A DNA stretch of 40,441 nt from positions 1 to 40,441 of the forward strand of contig JBNMOP010000014.1 of assembly GCA_051275005.1 (NCBI GenBank), given 5' to 3'. Positions 16,910 through 24,303 of the stretch are shown in pieces (position 1 is the first letter of the stretch; each line of letters begins with the position of its first letter). The position numbers and the translations under genes are program-made. The notes beneath the pieces are model-generated. The model was not told the origin of the DNA. It searched no databases and saw only the letters and a list, made by a program, of their open reading frames with translations. This stretch comes from Eutrophobius sp051275005 (GTDB lineage: Bacteria > Pseudomonadota > Gammaproteobacteria > Eutrophobiales > Eutrophobiaceae).

Positions 16910-17697
16910 GTTTCTGGATTTGGTTTTTTATCTTACAGACTACTATTCAACATGCTTATGCTGTCAACCATTGCACTAATCAAGCGTTTGATCAGGTAAT
17001 AAGGATTAAACATGTGATTGATGGTGACACCGTTATCTCAAATAACGATGAACACATACGGCTTATAGGCATTGATACCCCTGAAATTAATTACAAGACA
17101 GGTGTCTCTGAAACTGGCGCAATTACTGCAAAAAATTACTTAAAAGACCTTATACAGGATGCGCACTCAATCGGAATAATATTTGATGATGAGAAGCATG
17201 ATAAATATGGACGTACACTGGCACATCTCTTCTTGGATGATGGCACAAATATCCAAACAATGATGTTATTGCGCGGGATGGCTGTTCCTTTTACTTATCC
17301 ACCAAACCTGAAATATACCAGTTGTTATTACCAGGCAGCTGAGACTGCGCATAAAGATAAACAAGGTTTATGGGCGATGACTAAATATCATCCAATTGCT
17401 AGTGATAACCTCTCTAAAGATGACCTGGGATATAAGGTTATTTATGGAAAAATAGGGGATATAACTGATAGTAAGCATTCACAAATATTACAGTTTAGCC
17501 AAAAATTTTCTGCGCTTATTAATAAATCGAGACTAAAATATTTTGAATCTATGGATATAAATACCGTATTAGGTAATCAAATACAGGTACAAGGAGAACT
17601 TTATCAACAAGATGGGAAATTTTGGATACTATTAAGACATCCCCTAGATTTAAAGATTTTATCATCGGAGTACAATTCTTCTAATCAAAACCGTTAA
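16897..17697 (+). CDS. Secreted thermonuclease-like (SNase domain) nuclease
   Basis: A 266-aa protein with a short hydrophobic N-terminus (about 1-22, aromatic-rich, ending AYA) that looks like a signal peptide, and a staphylococcal-nuclease domain (about 33-147). Catalytic and metal residues are present: Asp42 and Asp44 (IDGDT), Arg55, Asp60, Thr61 and Glu63 (RLIGIDTPE), and Arg106 (DKYGRTLAH). The C-terminal 120 residues are a second, OB-like beta region I cannot name. It should cleave DNA or RNA outside the cytoplasm with calcium. The start is odd: it is inside the rpmE terminator hairpin, has no Shine-Dalgarno, and no other in-frame ATG, GTG or TTG precedes the SNase domain. Confidence 0.85.
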   Translation: MAFFCFWIWFFILQTTIQHAYAVNHCTNQAFDQVIRIKHVIDGDTVISNNDEHIRLIGIDTPEINYKTGVSETGAITAKNYLKDLIQDAHSIGIIFDDEKHDKYGRTLAHLFLDDGTNIQTMMLLRGMAVPFTYPPNLKYTSCYYQAAETAHKDKQGLWAMTKYHPIASDNLSKDDLGYKVIYGKIGDITDSKHSQILQFSQKFSALINKSRLKYFESMDINTVLGNQIQVQGELYQQDGKFWILLRHPLDLKILSSEYNSSNQNR

Positions 17698-17714
17698 TAA
17701 GCAGGAACATAGTT

Positions 17715-19202
17715 ATGAAAATTCAAACATTAATTCTAATCCTTCTGGTAAATGTCATATACGGTTGTGCGACAAACCCGGCAACTGGTGGTCAAGATCT
17801 GGTATTTATGTCAGAAAAAGATGAAATGATTATCGGGCAACAGTCCCACCAACAGATCATGCGTGAATATACCGCATTCAACAACCTTGAGTTACAAAAC
17901 TACGTCCAATATGTAGGCAATAAGGTTGCTACAAAAAGCCATCGTCCAGAACTGAAATATCGCTTTACCGTTCTCGATAGTTCTGAGGTAAATGCCTTTG
18001 CCTTACCTGGAGGGTATATCTATATCACCCGAGGGCTTATGGCCTATCTGAATACTGAGGGGGAATTAGCCGCGGTACTTGGCCACGAAGTCGGCCATGT
18101 CACCGCGCGTCATGCGGTTCGTCAACACTCAGCCACACAATTAACTGGGATTGGCAGCACAATTGGAGCAATTATTGGCGAATCATTTATTCCTGGCATC
18201 AGTTCCGTTGGTGGACAAGAGTTAGTAGGCATTGCTGGCACGGCAATGTTGAGTGGTTATGGTAGAGATCATGAACTCGAAGCTGATCGACTTGGTGCTG
18301 AATACCTTGCCCTTAGCGGATATGACCCAGGTGCAATGCTTGAAGTTATCAGTCTCCTCAAGAATCAAGAAACTTTTGAATTTAAATTAGCCAGGGAGGA
18401 AGGCAGAAAACCTCGCATTTACCATGGTGTATTTTCATCCCATCCATCTAGCGATACACGGTTACAGGAAGTCGTTGGATATGCTTATAAGATTAAGGAA
18501 GAATCAAGTGATTCAACATTTATTGGTCGTACTGAATACCTGCAGAGGGTGGATGGCATGGTATATGGCGAAAGCGCCGATAACGGCATAATACGGGGCA
18601 GGGATTTCTACCATGGTAACATGGGATTTGCTATGCGTTTCCCGGAACGCTGGGGCATACAAAATCTACCTGACAGACTTGTAGCGTCGGCTAATGCCGG
18701 GCTCGCAATAGTCCAGATCATGATTCAACCGGCAGATCTCCGCCTAACACCCAAAGACTATATGGCACAACGTATGGGCATCGACACCAATCGCAACGGA
18801 CAAACACTTACTATCAACGGTTTACCGGCATATTCTACAACCACCGTACTTGACACCAATGTAGGCAAGCGGCTTTCCAGAGTATCCGTCGTTTACCTAC
18901 AAAACATGGCGTTTATCATTACCGGTCATACCAGAGATGCAAATGGATTAAATCGTTACGATAATGACTTTATCAATACAACTAAAACCTTTAGACCCCT
19001 CACTAATCCGGAGAGGACAGCAGCAAATAAGACTAACCGCATAAAACTTATTCGCGCCGAAAACGGAACTGATTTTGATGATCTTGCAAAATCCTCACCC
19101 CTAGAAAAGTTCCCTGAAGAGCAGCTTCGTCTTATTAATGCTGAGTATCCCCAGGGAGAGGTTGAGGGCGGTCAATTAATCAAGGTTATTCAGGCAAATT
19201 AA
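17715..19202 (+). CDS. M48 family zinc metalloprotease, lipoprotein, with LysM-like C-terminus
   Basis: A 495-aa lipoprotein (lipobox IYGC, Cys18, then ATNPATGG) containing an M48 peptidase domain. It has HEVGH at residues 124-128 and the third zinc ligand in HELEADRLG (ExxxD, Glu187). Unlike BepA it has no TPR tail. After the peptidase come a beta-rich domain (about 290-430) and a C-terminal LysM-like segment (RIKLIRAENGTDFDDLA...LINAEYP...GGQLIKVI). It probably acts in periplasmic or outer-membrane protein quality control (family inference). It lies 17 bp after the nuclease gene with AGGA before the ATG, so the two are cotranscribed. Confidence 0.92.
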   Translation: MKIQTLILILLVNVIYGCATNPATGGQDLVFMSEKDEMIIGQQSHQQIMREYTAFNNLELQNYVQYVGNKVATKSHRPELKYRFTVLDSSEVNAFALPGGYIYITRGLMAYLNTEGELAAVLGHEVGHVTARHAVRQHSATQLTGIGSTIGAIIGESFIPGISSVGGQELVGIAGTAMLSGYGRDHELEADRLGAEYLALSGYDPGAMLEVISLLKNQETFEFKLAREEGRKPRIYHGVFSSHPSSDTRLQEVVGYAYKIKEESSDSTFIGRTEYLQRVDGMVYGESADNGIIRGRDFYHGNMGFAMRFPERWGIQNLPDRLVASANAGLAIVQIMIQPADLRLTPKDYMAQRMGIDTNRNGQTLTINGLPAYSTTTVLDTNVGKRLSRVSVVYLQNMAFIITGHTRDANGLNRYDNDFINTTKTFRPLTNPERTAANKTNRIKLIRAENGTDFDDLAKSSPLEKFPEEQLRLINAEYPQGEVEGGQLIKVIQAN

Positions 19203-19629
19203 CAATGACTGTTTTCATCAATCGCGGATGCTAACGCCACGAGTCGTTGATACTGGTTTTACTGTGCATGTGAATACTTACCTACGCAGAAAGACAATAA
19301 AATGATCAATGAATCTTGGGCTCTCAAAAGCTTAAGTTAGCGTGCCTCGTTAATGCAATTTGTAATCATAAAATCTTAACTACTTGCGTGGAATAGAATT
19401 CATTTGTTATCCACATTTTCTGTGGATAACTTTGTGGATTAATTGAGCATACCGGTCTGTAATTGGCTTGGTTATTAGCTTTATTACAAATATGTCAATT
19501 TTTGTACAGAATATAAATATTTCCATAAATTCATTAACTTACATGTGTTTCATTGCGTTTCAGAGGTGTTTTTACAACTTTCCTTGAGTAATAATTTACC
19601 CATTTGAAATATCTGTGCATAACAGCATA
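19203..19629. other. Intergenic region with DnaA boxes, upstream part
   Basis: This part of the 594-bp gap between the M48 gene and engB has no ORF I trust. It holds the DnaA-box cluster at 19407-19441 and is strongly AT-rich from 19440 to 19600. A possible sRNA promoter is TTTACC (19595-19600), 17 bp, then CATAAC (19618-19623); it is weak. Confidence 0.5.
19407..19441. promoter_or_regulatory. Cluster of three DnaA boxes
   Basis: TTATCCACA at 19407-19415 and its exact reverse complement TGTGGATAA at 19421-19429 are perfect 9-mers of the consensus TTATNCACA in inverted orientation. TGTGGATTA at 19433-19441 is a third copy with one mismatch. The spacing is 5 and 3 bp. No dnaA, dnaN, gyrB, rnpA or mnmG gene is nearby, so this is not obviously oriC; it may be a DnaA-titrating or regulatory site. 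Confidence 0.6.
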
Positions 19630-19798
19630 TGCCGTATCCCCTTACCGTGGAACCTTTTGAGGGTATGTGAGTCATATTATTGACCCAAATAAGTCTTGTT
19701 CTGAGCCATTGAACAGGACTGCCCGGACTCCCCCGTCCGGGTACTTTGGCCCCGGCTTAGCATTCTTCCCCTATAAACTGCCGGGGCCTTGTTTTTTC
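19630..19798 (+). ncRNA. Candidate small RNA with C-rich loops, upstream of engB on the opposite strand
   Basis: The stretch has three consecutive stable hairpins in a GC-rich island within AT-rich surroundings. Hairpin 1 is AGTCTTGTTC / GAACAGGACT (19692-19720, 10 bp with one G-T pair). Hairpin 2 is CCCGGAC / GTCCGGG around a TCCCCC loop (19722-19741). Hairpin 3 is the terminator GGCCCCGGC / GCCGGGGCC with a loop containing TTCCCC (19748-19788), then TTGTTTTTTC. C-rich single-stranded loops are typical of Hfq-dependent sRNAs that pair with Shine-Dalgarno sequences. The place next to engB is where Spot 42 (E. coli) and ErsA (Pseudomonas) lie, but I see no sequence identity to Spot 42. The 5' end is a guess. 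Confidence 0.5.
19748..19798 (+). terminator. Strong intrinsic terminator between the sRNA candidate and engB
   Basis: A 9-bp perfect GC stem (19748-19756 with 19780-19788), a 23-nt loop and a TTGTTTTTTC tail. The engB stop codon (minus strand) starts inside the T-tract, so the structure could also end the convergent engB transcript, although its minus-strand tail is poor in U. Confidence 0.85.
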
Positions 19799-20396
19799 AT
19801 GGATACAACCAAGCGTTTAGAATATCAACCGCTTCACCTACACCTTTCTTATCTAATACTGAAAATAGCTGCATGGATACCTGCCTTCCCTTAAAGTACT
19901 GTTGAAATTCGTTATATGCCTTTTGTTTTTTCTGAAAAGGCAGCTTGTCCGACTTATTTAAAATTAAATGTACCGGGACATTCGCTGTATCACACCATCG
20001 CAGCATGTTTTCATCTTCAAGAGTTACCTTTCTCCTGATATCGACAATGAGCATCAACCCGGCCAATGACCGGCGATTAGAAAAATATCCATTTATCACT
20101 CGTTCCCACTGCTTTTTCAATGATTGGTCAACTCTGGCAAAACCGTAACCAGGGAGATCAACTAAACGGACATCTGAACTTACAGTAAAAAAATTAATTT
20201 GCCTGGTTCTACCGGGTGATTTACTGGTTTTTGCGAGCCGTTTTTGATCGGTAATCGTATTAATTACACTTGATTTGCCGACATTTGATCTGCCTACAAA
20301 CGCGACTTCTCGCCCAATATCCTCAGCAAATTGCTCTAAAGTATGTGCACTGAGAAGATAATTGCTTTGTCGATAAGGATTATTGTCTACACTCAT
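19797..20396 (-). CDS. engB: Ribosome biogenesis GTPase EngB (YihA)
   Basis: A 199-aa essential GTPase needed for 50S subunit assembly. The G motifs are clear: GRSNVGKSS (G1), DLPGYGFA (G3) and NKSD (G4), in an EngB-type order with the short N-terminal extension. It is on the minus strand, divergent from the cytochrome c4 gene; engB next to cytochrome c4 and dsbA is the Pseudomonas-type arrangement. The polA gene that often lies on the other side is not present here; an M48 protease gene occupies that place. Confidence 0.97.
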   Translation of the reverse strand: MSVDNNPYRQSNYLLSAHTLEQFAEDIGREVAFVGRSNVGKSSVINTITDQKRLAKTSKSPGRTRQINFFTVSSDVRLVDLPGYGFARVDQSLKKQWERVINGYFSNRRSLAGLMLIVDIRRKVTLEDENMLRWCDTANVPVHLILNKSDKLPFQKKQKAYNEFQQYFKGRQVSMQLFSVLDKKGVGEAVDILNAWLYP

Positions 20397-20533
20397 TTAA
20401 GCCTGCCGCAAAATTAATTGATAAAATAACTCAAACTAGGCATCCAAATTATCTACATTTTTAGGTAAGATGCATGTTCCTGTATAAGATAACAAATATC
20501 AGATATAAATAAATCTATAAGGATAAGCCCTGC

Positions 20534-21154
20534 ATGGTAAACAAGATCGTTTTAATTAGTTGTATTATTTCTGTATTCCTTACGCAACAGGTAATAGCCG
20601 CCGGTGATCCGGTAGCAGGTGCTCAGAAGACTCAGACATGCTCTGTCTGTCATGGCCCAAATGGGAATAGCGTTAACGCTGTTTGGCCTAAGCTTGCAGG
20701 ACAGCATTCCAGTTACACCGTAAAACAACTGGAGGACTTCAAGTCCGGCGAACGCTCTAATCCTCAGATGACCCCCATGGGAGCGGCATTAACAGATCAG
20801 GACAGAGAAGATATCGCAGCTTACTACGCAGAACAAACCATCTCAGAGTCTCAAGTTTCCTCATCTATGGAATCCAGGGATGTTGAACTGGGTGAAAGAA
20901 TATATCGAGCTGGAGATGTTAGTAAAAATCTTTCTGCCTGTATGGCCTGCCATGGTCCAAGTGCTAATGGTAACCCTGCTGCCAAGTATCCTAGCCTGGG
21001 GGGACAACATGCTGGCTATACTGCAGCACAGTTACAGGCATTCAAGACCGAATCCAGAAATAATGACACGAACAGTGTAATGCGAGAAGTTTCAATAAAA
21101 TTGACAAATGAGGAAATTGAAGCAGTTTCACAATATATTCAGGGGTTATATTAG
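20534..21154 (+). CDS. Dihaem cytochrome c4
   Basis: A 206-aa periplasmic electron carrier: signal peptide (about 1-22, ending VIAA) and two homologous class I cytochrome c domains. The haem-binding motifs are CSVCH (36-40) and CMACH (136-140). Likely axial methionines are in PQMTPMG (about 79-82) and NSVMREVS (near the C-terminus). Cytochrome c4 passes electrons from the bc1 complex to terminal oxidases. AAGGAT precedes the start. It lies upstream of dsbA, 155 bp away, which also serves cytochrome c maturation. Confidence 0.95.
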   Translation: MVNKIVLISCIISVFLTQQVIAAGDPVAGAQKTQTCSVCHGPNGNSVNAVWPKLAGQHSSYTVKQLEDFKSGERSNPQMTPMGAALTDQDREDIAAYYAEQTISESQVSSSMESRDVELGERIYRAGDVSKNLSACMACHGPSANGNPAAKYPSLGGQHAGYTAAQLQAFKTESRNNDTNSVMREVSIKLTNEEIEAVSQYIQGLY

Positions 21155-21309
21155 ACCCTAATTCAAATCTCAATTTTGTTGAACTGTTTCTCATATTTTA
21201 AGGGAACCCTTAGTAATACATCGTATCAAATTAATTTACAGGATTAATGCGTCGTAGATACAAAGCAGATCCCCTGATTTTACCGAATAACTAATTTGGA
21301 GCATCTATA

Positions 21310-21930
21310 ATGTTTAAAAAGGCTATTATTTCAATTTCCATTCTTGCCAGTCTTCTATTGGCATTTCCGCTTTCTTCACAGGAATCCATTGAGGGTAAAT
21401 ATACAGAGATTAAACCTGCACTACCTACCCAAACCGGAGACAAGATTGAGGTAATTGAGGTGTTCTGGTACGGCTGTCCACACTGTTACAGCTTTGAACC
21501 TTTTCTAGAAGCGTGGCTGAAAGAACTGCCTGATGACGTGGAATTCATTCGCATCCCGGGCGTCCTCAACCAGGCGTGGATACCCCATGCCAAGGCATAC
21601 TATACTGCCGAAAAACTTGGCATCGTTGCAAAAATTCATAGACCATTATTTGATGCAATTCATAAACAAAAACAACAGTTATATACAGAACAGCAATTAA
21701 TGGCTTTTTTCGGTGACCATGGTGTATCGGCTGAAGATTTTAGCCGGGTTTTTAATTCCAAGGAGATCGATACAAAAATCAGACAGGCTTATTTCGCTGC
21801 CAGAGATTATAAAATTACCGGTGTTCCTTCCGTAGTAATTAATGGCCAATACTCAACCTCCGGAACAATTTCCGGAACCTTTGAGCAAATGTTAAATATC
21901 GTTGATCAGTTGATTGAAAAAGAACGATAA
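21310..21930 (+). CDS. dsbA: Thiol:disulfide interchange protein DsbA
   Basis: A 206-aa periplasmic oxidase that introduces disulfide bonds. It has a signal peptide (about 1-23), a thioredoxin fold with an inserted helical domain, the active site Cys56-Pro-His-Cys59 in VFWYGCPHCYSFEP, and the cis-proline loop GVPSVVING. The length and CPHC motif are those of classical DsbA. The start follows TTTGGAGCATCTATA, with GGAG about eight bases upstream. Possible clients nearby include the secreted four-cysteine BufA1 (inference). Confidence 0.97.
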   Translation: MFKKAIISISILASLLLAFPLSSQESIEGKYTEIKPALPTQTGDKIEVIEVFWYGCPHCYSFEPFLEAWLKELPDDVEFIRIPGVLNQAWIPHAKAYYTAEKLGIVAKIHRPLFDAIHKQKQQLYTEQQLMAFFGDHGVSAEDFSRVFNSKEIDTKIRQAYFAARDYKITGVPSVVINGQYSTSGTISGTFEQMLNIVDQLIEKER

Positions 21931-22230
21931 AGAACTAAACACGGCGGATTGCCCATCTGCCTCGGCATATTGACTGGAAATTAAATCATCCACGAAAGTG
22001 TGTGAATTGTGTGAGCGGTAAAGCCTCGTGCCACATAGCATCCACTTTATTGACAAAATACAGTACATAATTTCCATCAAAGATGATAATCAAATCATCA
22101 ATTTATATAATCCATATTTTTGTAAGTAATAATATTAAATTTTAATTTTCTCTAACGTCAACATTGCGCGTTAATAGAATTTAAACCCCTCTGAATTGAA
22201 TTTGTATCAGACGATTAGTTTAATAAATGA
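21931..22230. other. Intergenic region between dsbA and tRNA-Arg
   Basis: A 300-bp AT-rich gap with no ORF I trust. The only structure noticed is a 6-bp inverted repeat GATGAT-AATCAA-ATCATC at 22082-22099 of unknown meaning. Confidence 0.4.
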
Positions 22231-22307
22231 TGGCGCGCCCGGCGAGATTCGAACTCACGACCTTTGGTTTCGGAAACCAATACTCTATCCAACTGAGCTA
22301 CGGGCGC
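22231..22307 (-). tRNA. tRNA-Arg (anticodon CCG)
   Basis: Read on the minus strand, a complete 77-nt cloverleaf: acceptor GCGCCCG / CGGGCGC, D-loop with AGCTCAGTTGGATAGAG, anticodon arm TTGGT-TTCCGAA-ACCAA giving anticodon CCG (reads CGG), T-arm GTGAG-TTCGAATC-TCGCC type with the GTTCGAATC hallmark, discriminator G, and the CCA end encoded in the DNA (22231-22233). Confidence 0.97.
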
Positions 22308-22620
22308 TATGATTTGTATCCATTGTTGTAAGTATAAATCATGAAAACCAGTCAATTACATAGAATTATCATAGTGAATCAAAAGTCTGACTGGTATAGT
22401 GAGAACGATGAAAGGTTGCGTTTAATTTTGGGTTTTTATCGCAATAATTTCAGAAAATCATAAACAAAATACATTAAATTCAATGATAATATATTATATT
22501 CACGTATTGAAATGAAAAATCTAACCTTAATTTTCTCAGCAGACGATGACTATGGGTTATACTTTATTAAATATTTGTTATAAGTCTTATCATAATTTAA
22601 TTACCATAAAGTTTAGTTAA
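22308..22620. other. Intergenic region between tRNA-Arg and cytochrome c5
   Basis: A 313-bp very AT-rich region with no ORF I trust. It must contain the tRNA promoter (minus strand) and the cytochrome c5 promoter. An AT palindrome around ATAATATATTAT (about 22485-22496) resembles half a Fur box but could be simple AT richness. Confidence 0.4.
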
Positions 22621-23127
22621 ATGAGCAAAGATGAAGATCAGGTTTTTTTACAAAATTTTCTCATTATAATTGTCGTGTTGTTAGGGATGATCTGTCTACT
22701 GGTCATCTTATCCCGAGTAATAGGCAGCAATGATCAGGCAATTGCCAAACAACGCGCAATGGTACTAATAGAGCTAACCAAACCAATCGGCAATGTTAGG
22801 CTTAGCAGTACATCTGGATCTGATATTGCCTCTGCTACCAATGCAATTGGCCCTGACACTGAAGAGACAATAATTCCAGGCAAGACAATCTATGAAAGTC
22901 TTTGCACTTCATGTCACAGTACGGGTTTACCTAACGTACCTCAGTTAGGCTCCTCTGAAGACTGGGTTGACAGGATTGCTCAGGGGGAATTGCTGCTATA
23001 CGAGCGGGCAATAAACGGATTTACTGGCATGTCTGGCATGGCCATGCCAGCCAAAGGCGGTAATACATCATTAAGTGACGATGATATCAAGGCTGCTGTT
23101 GATTATATGGTTGAAGGTAGCCAGTAG
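22621..23127 (+). CDS. Membrane-anchored cytochrome c5 family protein
   Basis: A 168-aa monohaem cytochrome: an uncleaved N-terminal helix (about 12-34, FLIIIVVLLGMICLLVILSRV), a flexible linker (about 55-85), then a class I haem domain with CTSCH (95-99) and a likely axial Met in the GMSGMAMPAKGG segment, as in cytochrome c5. It probably shuttles electrons between bc1 and oxidases on the periplasmic face. The start has no good Shine-Dalgarno. It converges with the TRAP binding-protein gene, 19 bp away. Confidence 0.92.
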   Translation: MSKDEDQVFLQNFLIIIVVLLGMICLLVILSRVIGSNDQAIAKQRAMVLIELTKPIGNVRLSSTSGSDIASATNAIGPDTEETIIPGKTIYESLCTSCHSTGLPNVPQLGSSEDWVDRIAQGELLLYERAINGFTGMSGMAMPAKGGNTSLSDDDIKAAVDYMVEGSQ

Positions 23128-23146
23128 ATATTGACAGTCAGGTTCG

Positions 23147-24247
23147 TTATTCACGCAGACTCTTTTCATAGGAATCATCAGATATCTCGGTCCACTTTGC
23201 ATATTCCTCCCGGAATTGCAGATAATTTTCATAAACCCGTTTAAAATCCGGACTCCCTGACGCTTCCTGCTCAAGAACATCTGTCGCAACTCGCCTAAGT
23301 TCGGCTAACACTTCAGCAGGAAATTCCAGAATCTCGATGTTTTGCTTCGTTCTAAGTTCCGCCAAGGCTTTTGTGTTTTCATATTCCATGGTTGTAAACA
23401 TCCACAAACTTGTTGCTTGAGCGGCGTTTTCTACTATTGATTTTAGGTCATTAGGTAATTGATTCCATGCATCTATATTTACCAATAGTTCTAGTTCTGT
23501 TCCAGGCTCATGCCAACCAGGATAGTAATAGTAACTAGCGGCACGATTCAGGCCTAATCGCTGATCATGGTATGGACCTACCCACTCAGTCGCATCAAGT
23601 ATTCCTCTCTCTAACGCAGTATAAATCTCACTACCAGACATTAGTACGGGATTTCCTCCAGCGCCTTTCAATACATTTCCACCTAAACCGGGAATACGCA
23701 TTCTTAAGCCTTTCAGGTCATCCACAGAATCAATCCGTTTTTTAAACCATCCGCCAGCCTGAACACCGGTATTACCCATAGGAATTGGGAGCACGTTGAA
23801 GGGTTTATACAATTCTCGCCAGATCTCCAATCCACCACCTGAATATATCCACGTTTCAACTCCCTTTGCGGTCATGCCGAACGGAACAGCTGAGAAAAAT
23901 TGGGCGGCAGGTACCTTGCCAGCCCAATAATATGAAGCACCATGTCCCATTTCTATTGTTCCTTGAGATACTGCATCAAAACTTTGCAATGCAGGAACCA
24001 GTTCACCACCAGCAAACACCTGTACATTCAACCGACCATCGCTCATTAATTTAACCTGATCCGCAAATCGTTCAGCTCCTTCCTGAAATACAGGAAAATT
24101 TGCTGGCCATGTAGTAACCATTTTCCAATTAAAATTCTGTTGTTTTACCGGGTTATCAATAGCGATATCTATATTAGAATCACCATCACTACAGGCTATC
24201 AATAACAATAATGTAATCGATACAAATAACCAACGAAAGATGTTCAT
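23147..24247 (-). CDS. TRAP transporter substrate-binding lipoprotein (DctP/TakP-like), orphan
   Basis: A DctP-family extracytoplasmic binding protein of 366 aa from the chosen start. The lipobox LIAC follows a hydrophobic stretch, so it is membrane-tethered instead of free. Family features include a ligand-binding Arg in RMRIPGLGGNVL and the ALERGILDATEWVGPYHD region, typical of TakP-like proteins that bind 2-oxoacids or related carboxylates; the ligand is not certain. A longer start at 24265 adds six residues, but only the downstream ATG has GGGAG upstream (11 bp away). No dctQ or dctM membrane subunits are adjacent, so it must pair with a distant transporter or do another job. Confidence 0.88.
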   Translation of the reverse strand: MNIFRWLFVSITLLLLIACSDGDSNIDIAIDNPVKQQNFNWKMVTTWPANFPVFQEGAERFADQVKLMSDGRLNVQVFAGGELVPALQSFDAVSQGTIEMGHGASYYWAGKVPAAQFFSAVPFGMTAKGVETWIYSGGGLEIWRELYKPFNVLPIPMGNTGVQAGGWFKKRIDSVDDLKGLRMRIPGLGGNVLKGAGGNPVLMSGSEIYTALERGILDATEWVGPYHDQRLGLNRAASYYYYPGWHEPGTELELLVNIDAWNQLPNDLKSIVENAAQATSLWMFTTMEYENTKALAELRTKQNIEILEFPAEVLAELRRVATDVLEQEASGSPDFKRVYENYLQFREEYAKWTEISDDSYEKSLRE

Positions 24248-24303
24248 GCTCAGGTTTACTCCCATATTAGATATAATGTAAACAGATTGTAATTTAACTC
24301 ATG

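Noticed and set aside
19407..19600. Chromosomal origin of replication
   Set aside because: Only three DnaA boxes and no dnaA, dnaN, gyrB, rnpA or mnmG nearby; kept as a DnaA-box cluster only.
19630..19798. 6S RNA or 4.5S RNA
   Set aside because: 6S has a long closing stem with a central bubble, and 4.5S has the GGAAGCAGCC-type apical loop; neither is present. Three separate hairpins and a terminator fit a regulatory sRNA better.
22485..22496. AT palindrome resembling a Fur box upstream of cytochrome c5
   Set aside because: Only one half matches the consensus and the surroundings are more than 75% AT, so chance is likely.
24248..24265. Longer start for the TRAP binding protein
   Set aside because: No ribosome-binding site before it, and the GGGAG that serves the second ATG overlaps its first codons.
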